NCBI GenBank assembly: GCA_005804885.1
Contig: SYOX01000063.1
Coordinates: forward strand, 1 to 64,000
Origin: Pseudomonadota bacterium
Lineage (GTDB): Bacteria; Myxococcota_A; Bradymonadia; Bradymonadales; GCA-2716585
Length of the DNA: 64,000 nt
Direction of reading: 5' to 3'
Part shown: one piece after another, positions 57,488 to 64,000 of the stretch
Numbering within the stretch: position 1 is the first letter of the stretch
Layout: each line of letters begins with the position of its first letter
Notes under the pieces: model-generated
Seen by the model: only the letters and a program-made list of their open reading frames with translations
What the model was told of the DNA's origin: nothing
The model's database searches: none
Made by a program: the position numbers and the translations under genes

Positions 57488-59395
57488 ATGTCCCCCACGA
57501 TTGAAGAGACTCCATCCATGGAAAATGTTGATGGATATCCGGTAATATTGCCGACTTCCTCGATGATGCTGGTCGCCGCGCTGCCCATCCTCGCCCTGAT
57601 CCTCCTGGCGGGGTGCGGCGACTCGCCTTCCGCGGGGTGTACGTCGGACGAGGCGTGCAAGGGCGCGCGGATCTGCGTGTCGGGCACCTGCGTGGACGGC
57701 GAGGACCCCAACAACGAGCCTGGCCCGGTCGACGCGGGCGAGCCCGAGGCGGGCGAACTTGACGCGGGCGAGCCCGACGCGGGCGGGCCCGACGCGGGCG
57801 AGCCCGACGCGGGCGAGCCCGAGGGGCCGGCGGACGCCGACGCGCCGACGCCCGACGCGGTCGAGGGTGATGACGCCCTCGACGACGCGGAGGTCGTGGG
57901 AGACGCCGAGGAGGTCGACGGCGGCGCGGACGCCCCTGAGGGTGAGCCCGAGGCGGTCGGTGATCCTGAGATCGAGGTCAGCCCGTCGGCGATAGACTTC
58001 GGGTCGGTGGGGTTGAGGGTGTCGGCCTTCGAGGTGATCTCGGTCGTCAATGGGGGAGATGGGCCGCTCAACGTGGCGTCGGTGGGCCTGTCCTTCGAGG
58101 CTGGGCGGAGCTTTCAGATCATCCCGGATCGGGCGGTCCCTTTTGTGCTGGCGCCGGGGCAGGCCGCTGAGGTCCGGGTGCGCTTCGAGCCGCTGGAGCT
58201 TCGGGGTGGGCGCCCGACGCCCCAGGCCAACGCGGTCGTCATCCGCAGCGACGATCCCGCGCGCCCCGAGGTGCGGATCGCGCTGGAGGGCGTGGCGACG
58301 CCAGACCCTGCCCGCTGTCTGACCTTCAGCGAGCGGCTGGTGGACTTCGGGTTTGTCCCGCCGGGCGAGGTCGCGGCGCGCCAGGTCGTGCTCCAGAATT
58401 GCGGCCGCGAGGCCATTGAGGTCGTCTCGATCGAGCTTGAGGGGCAGACCCCGGCGCTGTCGGTCGTCTCGGGGCGGGCCCTGCCCTTTTCGCTGGCGCC
58501 GGGAGGCGAGGTGGGGCTGGCGCTCAACTTCGCGCCGGGGGAGGTGGTCGTGGTGCGGGGCGGGCTGGCGGCGCGCGGCGAGGGGGTCGAGGCCGAGGTT
58601 GTCCTTCTTGGGTCGCCGGTGTGTCCGGTGGCCGGTGTGGACGGGCGCGTCGGGGAGGGGGAGCCGGTGGTCGAGCGGCTTGAGGCCGTGGTCGGCGATC
58701 GCGTCCTCTTGAGCGCGGCGCCCAGCGTGGACCCGGGCCGCGGGGCCTTGACCTACCGCTGGACCCTGGAGGCGCCCGAGGGCAGCGTCGATCTGAGGCC
58801 ATCGCCGGCGAGCCTGGACGGCCAGTCGTTGGCGGTGTCGCCGGACGTCGCCGGGGTCTATCGGGTGAGACTCACGGTGCGGAGCACGGTGACGGGGCTT
58901 GAGTCCTGCGAGGCGGCCGAGATCCTGCTCGACGTGTCGCCGCGCGTGAGCCGGGCGGTGGTCCGCTTGACCTGGGACAACGGCGCGGACCTCGATCTCC
59001 ACGTCGTCCGCGGATCGGGTGAGGTCTTCGAGGACTTCGGCGATGGCCGTCGCGCCCAGGAGGACGACTGCTACTTCTTCAACCCCTCGCCGGACTGGGG
59101 CCAGCCCGGCGCGCGCTTTGACGATCCGAGGTTGCTGGGCGACGACACGGACGGCCTCGGGCCGGAGGTGACGCTCCTGCCGATCCTGGAGGCCGACCGG
59201 CGCTACCGGATCGGGGTCAATTACGCCCGGCGCTTGAACACCCAGACCGTCGAGGCGATCATCGCCGTCGAGATCGAGAGTGTCGTGGTGCAGCTCTTCG
59301 AGGCGACGCTGGAAGATCAAGGGACGTTCTGGGTGCCGCTCGTCATCGAAGGCGACGGCACCTTGACCGAGGTGGGTGAGTTCATCGAGCCATGA
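57488..59395 (+). CDS. surface lipoprotein with Hydin/choice-of-anchor-D and YfaP-like domains
   Basis: 635 residues from ATG 57488, chosen for GGAGG (57475-57479) at 8-nt spacing; ATG 57563 is an alternative giving a shorter signal peptide. Lipobox ILLAGC, Cys-rich segment (CTSDEACKGARICVSGTC), a (DAGEP)6 linker, two ASPM-SPD2-Hydin-like beta domains (VSPSAIDFGSVGLRVSAFEV, FSERLVDFGFVPPGEVAARQ), a PKD-like domain (LEAVVGDRVLLSAAPSVDPG, ALTYRWTLEAPEG), and a C-terminal YfaP/DUF2135-like part (LTWDNGADLDLHVVRGSGEV). Anchored surface protein; partner of the preceding adhesin by position. Stop overlaps the DUF2071 start. Confidence 0.87.
   Translation: MSPTIEETPSMENVDGYPVILPTSSMMLVAALPILALILLAGCGDSPSAGCTSDEACKGARICVSGTCVDGEDPNNEPGPVDAGEPEAGELDAGEPDAGGPDAGEPDAGEPEGPADADAPTPDAVEGDDALDDAEVVGDAEEVDGGADAPEGEPEAVGDPEIEVSPSAIDFGSVGLRVSAFEVISVVNGGDGPLNVASVGLSFEAGRSFQIIPDRAVPFVLAPGQAAEVRVRFEPLELRGGRPTPQANAVVIRSDDPARPEVRIALEGVATPDPARCLTFSERLVDFGFVPPGEVAARQVVLQNCGREAIEVVSIELEGQTPALSVVSGRALPFSLAPGGEVGLALNFAPGEVVVVRGGLAARGEGVEAEVVLLGSPVCPVAGVDGRVGEGEPVVERLEAVVGDRVLLSAAPSVDPGRGALTYRWTLEAPEGSVDLRPSPASLDGQSLAVSPDVAGVYRVRLTVRSTVTGLESCEAAEILLDVSPRVSRAVVRLTWDNGADLDLHVVRGSGEVFEDFGDGRRAQEDDCYFFNPSPDWGQPGARFDDPRLLGDDTDGLGPEVTLLPILEADRRYRIGVNYARRLNTQTVEAIIAVEIESVVVQLFEATLEDQGTFWVPLVIEGDGTLTEVGEFIEP
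57731..57820. repeat. 15-bp tandem repeat encoding DAGEP linker
   Basis: Six units of the GACGCGGGCGAGCCC type with few changes, in frame, within the lipoprotein linker. Confidence 0.85.
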
Positions 59396-60114
59396 CAAGC
59401 TCCATCGATCGCGTCGCCCCGACTCGCCGTCCGGAGGGCAAGTCGGCAGGATCCCAGAATTGGCGAGAGCTGCTCTTCGTGCACTGGGCGGTTCCGGTCG
59501 AGCGGCTCAGGCCCTTGATCCCCGAGGCGCTTGAGCTGGATCTGCACGAGGGCGTCGCGTGGGTGGGGGCGGTGCCCTTTGTCATGGAGGATGTGCGGCC
59601 GTGGTGGCTGCCCGGGGCGATGGCCTTCAACTTTCTGGAGACGAACCTGCGCGCCTACGTCGTCCACAAGGGGGAGCCGGGCGTCTTCTTCTTCTCGCTG
59701 GAGGCGGCCTCGTGGCTGGCGGTCAGGGCGGCGCGCACGGGCTGGGGCCTGCCCTACCACCACGCGGCGATGCGGCTGACCCACGAGGATGGCGTCGCGC
59801 ACTACAGGACCGAGCGGCGAGGCGCGCCGAGCGCGCTGCTGGACGTGCGCTACAAGCTCGGGGAGGTGCTGGGGCCGTCCGCGCCGGGGACGCTGGAGCA
59901 CTTCCTGCTGGAGCGCTACCTGCTCTTTGTCGAGCGAGGCGGGCGCATCCTGCGCGGCCAGATCCACCACACGCCCTATCCGGCCCAGCGGGCCGAGGTG
60001 ATCTCGATCTCGGAGGGGCTCTTCGAGGCGGCGGGGCTGCCGTCGACCCAAGGCCCCCCGGCCCTGGTCCATTACGCCTCGGGCGTCGACGTCGAGGTCT
60101 TCGCGCTGCGTTGA
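59392..60114 (+). CDS. DUF2071 family protein (YqjF-like)
   Basis: 240 residues; ATG overlaps the upstream stop (ATGA). Full-length DUF2071 pattern: LLFVHWAVPVERLRPLIPEA, LELDLHEGVAWVGAVPFVME, FNFLETNLRAYVVHKGEPGV, FFFSLEAASWLAVRAARTGW, LPYHHAAMRLT, and LEHFLLERYLLFVERGGRIL. Acetoacetate-decarboxylase-like fold; no reaction is established for the family. Cytoplasmic, no signal peptide. Its coupling to a surface lipoprotein gene is probably not functional. Confidence 0.92.
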   Translation: MTSSIDRVAPTRRPEGKSAGSQNWRELLFVHWAVPVERLRPLIPEALELDLHEGVAWVGAVPFVMEDVRPWWLPGAMAFNFLETNLRAYVVHKGEPGVFFFSLEAASWLAVRAARTGWGLPYHHAAMRLTHEDGVAHYRTERRGAPSALLDVRYKLGEVLGPSAPGTLEHFLLERYLLFVERGGRILRGQIHHTPYPAQRAEVISISEGLFEAAGLPSTQGPPALVHYASGVDVEVFALR

Positions 60115-60117
60115 ATA

Positions 60118-60146
60118 GTGAAACCCTCGGCGGTCGTTGGTATAGT
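60118..60146 (+). promoter_or_regulatory. putative promoter of the TolB-like gene
   Basis: GTGAAA (60118-60123), 17-bp spacer, TATAGT (60141-60146); start codon about 66 nt beyond the predicted transcript start. Confidence 0.42.
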
Positions 60147-60218
60147 GTATCGCGTGTGGCGGCGGCGATCCCAGGCCATCTCAAGCGCGCCACCGCCGAC
60201 GACCCGGAGCCCCTGCCC

Positions 60219-61352
60219 ATGCTCAGAACCTCATTTTTCCTGGCCGCCACCTTGATCGTGTCGTCGGTGGCGTCCGTCAGTCCGGCCTCGGCCCAGCCGA
60301 AGCCGGTCCAGATCATCACGGAGAAGGCCGAGATCCACTGGATCGACGTGGCGCCCGACGGCTCGCGGCTGGTCTACAGCGCCCGCTCGCCCAAGAAGGA
60401 GGAGCACGACCTGAAGGTGTGGACGATCGCCGAGCGCCCCTACAAGTTCAAGACCATCGCCAAGGGGGTCGCGGGTGAGTTCTCGTCGGACGGCCAGCGC
60501 ATCGTCTTCTACTCGGAGGCGCGGCTCGAAAAGCCCTACTGGGTGACCTTGATCGAGCCGACCGGCAAGGAGGAAAAAGGCTTCGAGGCCCAGGGGATAG
60601 ACCCGACGGCGGCGCGGGCCAGCTGGTCCCCGACCGGGCGGACGATCCTCTACACCAACCGCTCGGGCGCCTACCTGCTCGACATCGCCACGGGGGAGTC
60701 GCGGCAGATCACGACGAAGGTGCTCACGGCGCCCACGTGGCATCCGAGCGCGCCAGAGCTCATCTTCGAGAAGAAGGGCGGCGGGCTGGCCAGGCTCGAC
60801 GTGATCGAGGGCGAGATCGAGGATCTGAGCTCGCGCGGCCACGTGCCTCGCTACTCGCCCGACGGCAAGCAGCTCCTCTACATGCACGACTTCAAGATCC
60901 ACATCATGGATCTGGAGACGAAGAAGTCGCGGATGATCACCGAGGGGATCTCGGCGCGCTGGACGAACGCCGGCCTGGGGATCGTCGCGCTCAAGGAGTC
61001 GGGCACGATGACCAAGGGAGAGTCCTTTGACATCGCGGACTTGAGCGCGACCTGGGTGTCGCTGGTCGACGGCGCCCAGGTGCCCCTGATGGGCAAGGCC
61101 CACGGCGTCTCGATGCGCAGCAATGGCCGCGATCTCTACTTCGGCGTCCACCGCGACGGGGTCTACCACGTCAAGCTGCCGGCGCTCGCGGGGGAGTCCG
61201 AGCTGCGCAAGAAGCTCGGCGTCTCGGACCCGGAGGAGGAAGAGGAGGAGGGCGGCGCGCTGGAGGATGAGCCGGTCAAGAAGTTCGACCCGCCCAAGGG
61301 GCGCGCGACGGACAAGCCCATCGATTCCAAGGTGCTCAAGGCCATCCAGTGA
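60219..61352 (+). CDS. TolB/WD40-like beta-propeller protein, exported
   Basis: 377 residues from ATG 60219. Signal peptide about 1-25 (FFLAATLIVSSVASVSPASA). Repeated propeller blades: IHWIDVAPDGSRLVYSARSP, GEFSSDGQRIVFYSEARLEK, ASWSPTGRTILYTNRSGAYL, PTWHPSAPELIFEKKGGGLA, PRYSPDGKQLLYMHDFKIHI and SMRSNGRDLYFGVHRDGVYH. An acidic low-complexity stretch (DPEEEEEEGG) ends the protein. Like TolB, such periplasmic propellers mediate protein contacts; no catalytic role is evident. Followed by an overlapping or closely coupled methyltransferase gene. Confidence 0.86.
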   Translation: MLRTSFFLAATLIVSSVASVSPASAQPKPVQIITEKAEIHWIDVAPDGSRLVYSARSPKKEEHDLKVWTIAERPYKFKTIAKGVAGEFSSDGQRIVFYSEARLEKPYWVTLIEPTGKEEKGFEAQGIDPTAARASWSPTGRTILYTNRSGAYLLDIATGESRQITTKVLTAPTWHPSAPELIFEKKGGGLARLDVIEGEIEDLSSRGHVPRYSPDGKQLLYMHDFKIHIMDLETKKSRMITEGISARWTNAGLGIVALKESGTMTKGESFDIADLSATWVSLVDGAQVPLMGKAHGVSMRSNGRDLYFGVHRDGVYHVKLPALAGESELRKKLGVSDPEEEEEEGGALEDEPVKKFDPPKGRATDKPIDSKVLKAIQ

Positions 61353-61372
61353 ATCAGCCCTCTGGAGCGTCG

Positions 61373-62386
61373 ATGGACGTCGAGCCCTCGCCGGGCAAGC
61401 TGGCCTTCAAGGACGTGGTCTTCGAGCCGTCGCCGTGTCCGCTGTGCGGGGCCGAGTCTCCGAGCGCGCCCATCCTCGAAGGCCGCGACCACGTCTGGCG
61501 CAAGGAGGGGCGCTTCACCCTCGTTCGGTGCCAGGGCTGCGGGCTCGTCCACCAGAGTCCACGCCCGACGCCGGCGACGATGCGCTACTATTACGAGGAC
61601 TGCTACTCGGGCAAGAGCCAGGACGAGATGCGGCGCTTCCAGCTGGAGTCGCCCCTGTCGCGGCTCATCAGCCTCTACCGCCTCGTGACGATCGAGAAGG
61701 TGCGCAAGATCAAGGCCGGCGAGGCGCTGCTCGACGTGGGGGCCTCCTACGGGGGCTTCGTGGAGTACGCGCGGGTGCGGCGGGGGATCGAGGCGCACGC
61801 CATCGACCTCGATCCGGGCAGCATCGAGCGCTTCGTCAACACGGTCGACATCGAGGCGCGCTGCGGGGATCTGCTGGAGGTCGGCTACCCGAGCGATCGC
61901 TTTGACGTGGTGACGCTCTTTGAGACGCTGGAGCACGTCTACGAGCCGGTGCGCACGCTGGAGGAGATCCGCAGGATCCTCAAGCCGGGCGGCCTGGTGT
62001 CGGTGGAGGTGCCCTCGTGGGATGGGGCGATGCGGTGGGTCTTCGGGTCCAGCTGGTTCCCGCTCCTGCTGCCGACGCACTTGCAGCACTTTGATCGCCA
62101 GCGGCTCAGGCAGTGCGTCGAGCGCGCGGGCCTGGAGGTGGTCCACCACCAGGCGATGTTCTACCCTGCGGAGATCACGGTGAGCCTGTGGATCTCGATC
62201 GTGAGGGTCATCGGCCACGTCGACGACGCGAACAAGGGCGCAGGTCGCAAGCTCCTGGAGCTCGTCCTGGGGCTCTGGCTGGCGATGATTTTTGTCCTGG
62301 TGGATGTGCCCTTGATCTTCGCTCTGAGGCTCTTCGGGCGCTCGGGCCATCAGACCGTGGTGGCGCGCAAGCCCGAGGCGCGCTGA
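61373..62386 (+). CDS. SAM-dependent methyltransferase with N-terminal zinc ribbon and C-terminal membrane helix
   Basis: 337 residues from ATG 61373 (GGAG at 5-nt spacing); GTG 61349, overlapping the upstream stop, is the alternative. An N-terminal treble-clef-like ribbon (CPLCG ... CQGCG) is followed by a class I methyltransferase: motif I LLDVGASYGGF, acidic IDLDPGSI, DVVTLFETLEHVYEPVRTLE and ILKPGGLVSVEVPSW. A C-terminal hydrophobic helix (LAMIFVLVDVPLIFALRLFG) suggests membrane attachment. Related proteins act in polysaccharide, lipid or methyl-sugar pathways; the substrate is not known. Confidence 0.88.
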   Translation: MDVEPSPGKLAFKDVVFEPSPCPLCGAESPSAPILEGRDHVWRKEGRFTLVRCQGCGLVHQSPRPTPATMRYYYEDCYSGKSQDEMRRFQLESPLSRLISLYRLVTIEKVRKIKAGEALLDVGASYGGFVEYARVRRGIEAHAIDLDPGSIERFVNTVDIEARCGDLLEVGYPSDRFDVVTLFETLEHVYEPVRTLEEIRRILKPGGLVSVEVPSWDGAMRWVFGSSWFPLLLPTHLQHFDRQRLRQCVERAGLEVVHHQAMFYPAEITVSLWISIVRVIGHVDDANKGAGRKLLELVLGLWLAMIFVLVDVPLIFALRLFGRSGHQTVVARKPEAR

Positions 62387-62432
62387 GGCGCTTGCCTTCT
62401 TGAGGGGTCGGCGAGCCTTGGGCCGTCGGCCG

Positions 62433-63383
62433 TCAGTACTTGGTGATGCGGGGGTCGACGCGCTGGGCCAGCGCCATGGCGGCCTTGCCGTCCTGGCAGA
62501 TGTCGTCGCTGCAGGCGATGACGGCGATGAAGCGCGACTTCCGGTTGAGCCAGACGACGTAGTTCAGCCCCCCCCAGCTGGCGAGGAAGGCGGAGTCACC
62601 GATGTCGCGGTTGCGCTGGCTGGCCGGGTACTGCCGCAGCAGGTCGTTGAAGCGGCGGCTCTGAGCGCCGGGGTTCGTCTCTCGCCAGACCTGGAGGGAG
62701 ACCCCGAAGCGGTCGCGGGAGTTGGGCTTGAGGCGAGTGGCGTTGTAGTTGGCGTCGGGCTCGATGCCGATCAGCTCGCCGGGCCTCAGGATGCCTCTGT
62801 AGCCTGTGGCGTCCTTGACGTCGGCGCGCGTGATGGGGTTGCCGATGTCGAGCCTCTTGCCCTCGTTGCCCGCGATCCTGTCCGGCTGAGGGGCGGGAGG
62901 GAGGTCCTCGAGGTTGACGGCCGGGGGTGAGTTTTCAAACTGGGGGTCGCGCTGAGGCTTGCCGCCGGGGTTGTTGTCCGCGACGGGATCTCCCTCCAGG
63001 TTTTTGTCCCCGGTGAAGTCCATCTCCGTGTCTTTGTTGGGGATCTTGATGTTCTTGAGCGAGGGGTTGATGACGGCGGGGTTGAGGGCGGAGCCCTTGT
63101 GGGGGAGCTTGTCGAGGGGCTTTCGGAGGTCCTTGGGGGTGGGCACCTTTCCCTTTGAGGCGCTGGCCTTCTTGTCGCCCTTGTCGCTCTTGTCGCCCTT
63201 CTTGTCGCCCTTGTCGCCCTTGTCGCCCTTCTTGTCGCCCTTCGATGCCTCCCCGTCGTCCTTCTTGTCGTCGACCTCGGCGGTGTCGTCCTCGCCCTGG
63301 CAGAAGCCGCAGGCGCTCAGGGCTGCGCTGGAGAAGGAGAGCGTCAACAGGAGGGTGAGCAAGGGGCGCGGTGGGCTGGTCAT
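62433..63383 (-). CDS. lipoprotein with GDK-rich linker
   Basis: 316 residues from ATG 63383. Lipobox ALSAC near residue 25. An acidic then highly Lys/Asp/Gly-repetitive linker (GDKKGDKGDKGDKKGDKSDK) is followed by a Pro/Asn-rich region and a C-terminal domain (GYRGILRPGELIGIEPDANY, FGVSLQVWRETNPGAQSRRF, FLASWGGLNYVVWLNRKSRF, IAVIACSDDICQDGKAAM). Two cysteines near the C-terminus may pair. No family recognised. ATG overlaps the stop of the upstream gene. Confidence 0.83.
   Translation of the reverse strand: MTSPPRPLLTLLLTLSFSSAALSACGFCQGEDDTAEVDDKKDDGEASKGDKKGDKGDKGDKKGDKSDKGDKKASASKGKVPTPKDLRKPLDKLPHKGSALNPAVINPSLKNIKIPNKDTEMDFTGDKNLEGDPVADNNPGGKPQRDPQFENSPPAVNLEDLPPAPQPDRIAGNEGKRLDIGNPITRADVKDATGYRGILRPGELIGIEPDANYNATRLKPNSRDRFGVSLQVWRETNPGAQSRRFNDLLRQYPASQRNRDIGDSAFLASWGGLNYVVWLNRKSRFIAVIACSDDICQDGKAAMALAQRVDPRITKY
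63168..63243. repeat. 9/12-bp tandem repeat encoding GDK linker
   Basis: CTTGTCGCC-type units in tandem, in frame with the lipoprotein on the minus strand. Confidence 0.8.
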
Positions 63384-64000
63384 GGGTTGATGTCGCTCGG
63401 GGTGTCTTGGAGGCCTGAGATGAGGGCCTGGATCTCTATCGACATGACCTGGAGATCGCCCCGGGTGACGTCGCACAACTTGAGGCCGGCGTCGAAGTAT
63501 TCCGAGGCCCAGTTGTTGAGGGCGTGGGTCATCTCGGCGTCGGGTTGGGGCAGCAAGGCCCTCAGGATTGTCTTTGGCTCGTCCCCGGCCGCGTCGCGCC
63601 GCGCGGCGCGGGCGATGTCGCTCAGCGCTTGAGGGCTTGAGGCGCGGTCGCGGGCGATCGCACGGTAGCGGTCGTAGACCCTCTCGGTCAATAGGGAACG
63701 CGAGGCGCTGCACCAGGCGAGGTGGGCTTCGAGGCGTCGCAGGGCGCCGCGGGCGGCGTCCGGGGGCAGCTCCGAGGCCAGGCGCTCGACGCCGCGGCTG
63801 AGTCGTTGCTCGGCTTCAAGGAGGGCTTGCAGGGTGCGGCGCTGGCTGTTGAGGGCCAGGGCGCCGAAGCGCTCGATGAGGAGATCGAGGATGAACTCGG
63901 CGTCCTCGTCGGCGAGGCTCGTGCGTGTCAGGAGGGCGCCGAAGAGGCCAGGGGCGGGCTGGAGGGAGTCTTCGATCTCCCGGGCGAGGGCGGAGAGGGT
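63380..64000 (-). CDS. helical protein of unknown function (5' end outside window)
   Basis: The frame is open from the window edge down to the TGA at 63380-63382; at least 206 residues are present and the N-terminus is missing. The visible part is almost all helical and rich in Ala, Leu, Arg and Glu (DEDAEFILDLLIERFGALAL, RTLQALLEAEQRLSRGVERL, RYRAIARDRASSPQALSDIA, LNNWASEYFDAGLKLCDVTR). No signal or motif recognised. Its stop overlaps the start of the GDK lipoprotein (ATGA), so they are co-translated. Confidence 0.75.
   Translation of the reverse strand, partial: TLSALAREIEDSLQPAPGLFGALLTRTSLADEDAEFILDLLIERFGALALNSQRRTLQALLEAEQRLSRGVERLASELPPDAARGALRRLEAHLAWCSASRSLLTERVYDRYRAIARDRASSPQALSDIARAARRDAAGDEPKTILRALLPQPDAEMTHALNNWASEYFDAGLKLCDVTRGDLQVMSIEIQALISGLQDTPSDINP

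Noticed and set aside
57272-59398. 708-codon minus-strand frame opposite the Hydin-type lipoprotein
   Set aside because: Arg/His-rich shadow translation without domains.

Overview
The window is uniformly high-GC DNA, densely coding on both strands, with very short gaps and many ATGA/GTGA start-stop overlaps. The gene content points to a member of the Myxococcota (former Deltaproteobacteria). Indicators are a Ser/Thr protein kinase with a PEGA tail, about twenty predicted lipoproteins (several Cys-rich or with low-complexity PEP, DPNN, DAGEP or GDK linkers), MopE-like metal-binding motifs, FGE-like surface proteins, a giant coiled-coil protein and a tandem ArsA/Get3-like pair. The low-complexity linkers recall Bradymonadia-like or Nannocystaceae-like genomes, but the exact class is inference. 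I see no rRNA, tRNA, CRISPR array, prophage or transposase gene.

Layout. 1-1345: C-terminally cut surface lipoprotein (beta-helix plus collagen-like glycine repeats). 1.5-3.5 kb: acyltransferase and extended-SDR pair. 3.5-6.2 kb: membrane Ser/Thr kinase coupled to a TPR protein. 6.4-12.2 kb: Cys-rich lipoprotein, an operon of two membrane proteins and a SurA/PpiC-like foldase, a GspC-like PDZ lipoprotein, and two convergent lipoproteins sharing a strong bidirectional terminator. 12.4-17.6 kb: panC, a lipoprotein, two ArsA/Get3-like ATPases and a TPR lipoprotein. 17.6-17.8 kb: copy 1 of a foldback repeat element. 17.9-25.4 kb: a large membrane protein with an L7/L12-like N-terminal domain, an SPFH lipoprotein, a LysR regulator and three lipoproteins. 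25.6-32.4 kb: PQQ-type sugar dehydrogenase/diheme fusion, secreted esterase-like protein, FabL-like enoyl reductase, SAM hydrolase (DUF62), lipoprotein and HD phosphohydrolase. 32.4-34.2 kb: five small membrane proteins (YtxH/DUF883/DUF1469 type). 34.2-37.4 kb: a Zn/Cd-type P-ATPase divergent from a sulfite-oxidase-like protein, with a shared palindromic operator candidate. 37.4-41.1 kb: pilin-like protein, site-2 protease, lipoprotein, copy 2 of the foldback element and a SpoIID/LytB protein. 41.1-43.7 kb: tandem FGE-like proteins. 44-48 kb: giant coiled-coil protein. 48-51.5 kb: a DUF1499-like protein and two tandem lipoproteins with a shared unrecognised domain. 51.6-59.4 kb: glycosidase and two large repeat-built surface lipoproteins. 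59.4-64 kb: DUF2071 protein, TolB-like propeller, methyltransferase, lipoprotein and a gene cut by the window edge.

How it works together. Most genes appear to serve the cell envelope: lipoproteins, periplasmic folding, envelope proteolysis, signalling and surface adhesion. The few metabolic genes (panC, fabL-like, DUF62, HD phosphohydrolase) are scattered housekeeping functions. The features I would look at first are the two tandem paralogue pairs that each carry patches of almost identical DNA (recent gene conversion or duplication), the unrecognised C-terminal domain shared by the lipoproteins at 48.5-51.5 kb, the asymmetric ArsA/Get3 pair, and the foldback repeat present twice. All functional calls rest on motif and family recognition by eye; no database search was run.
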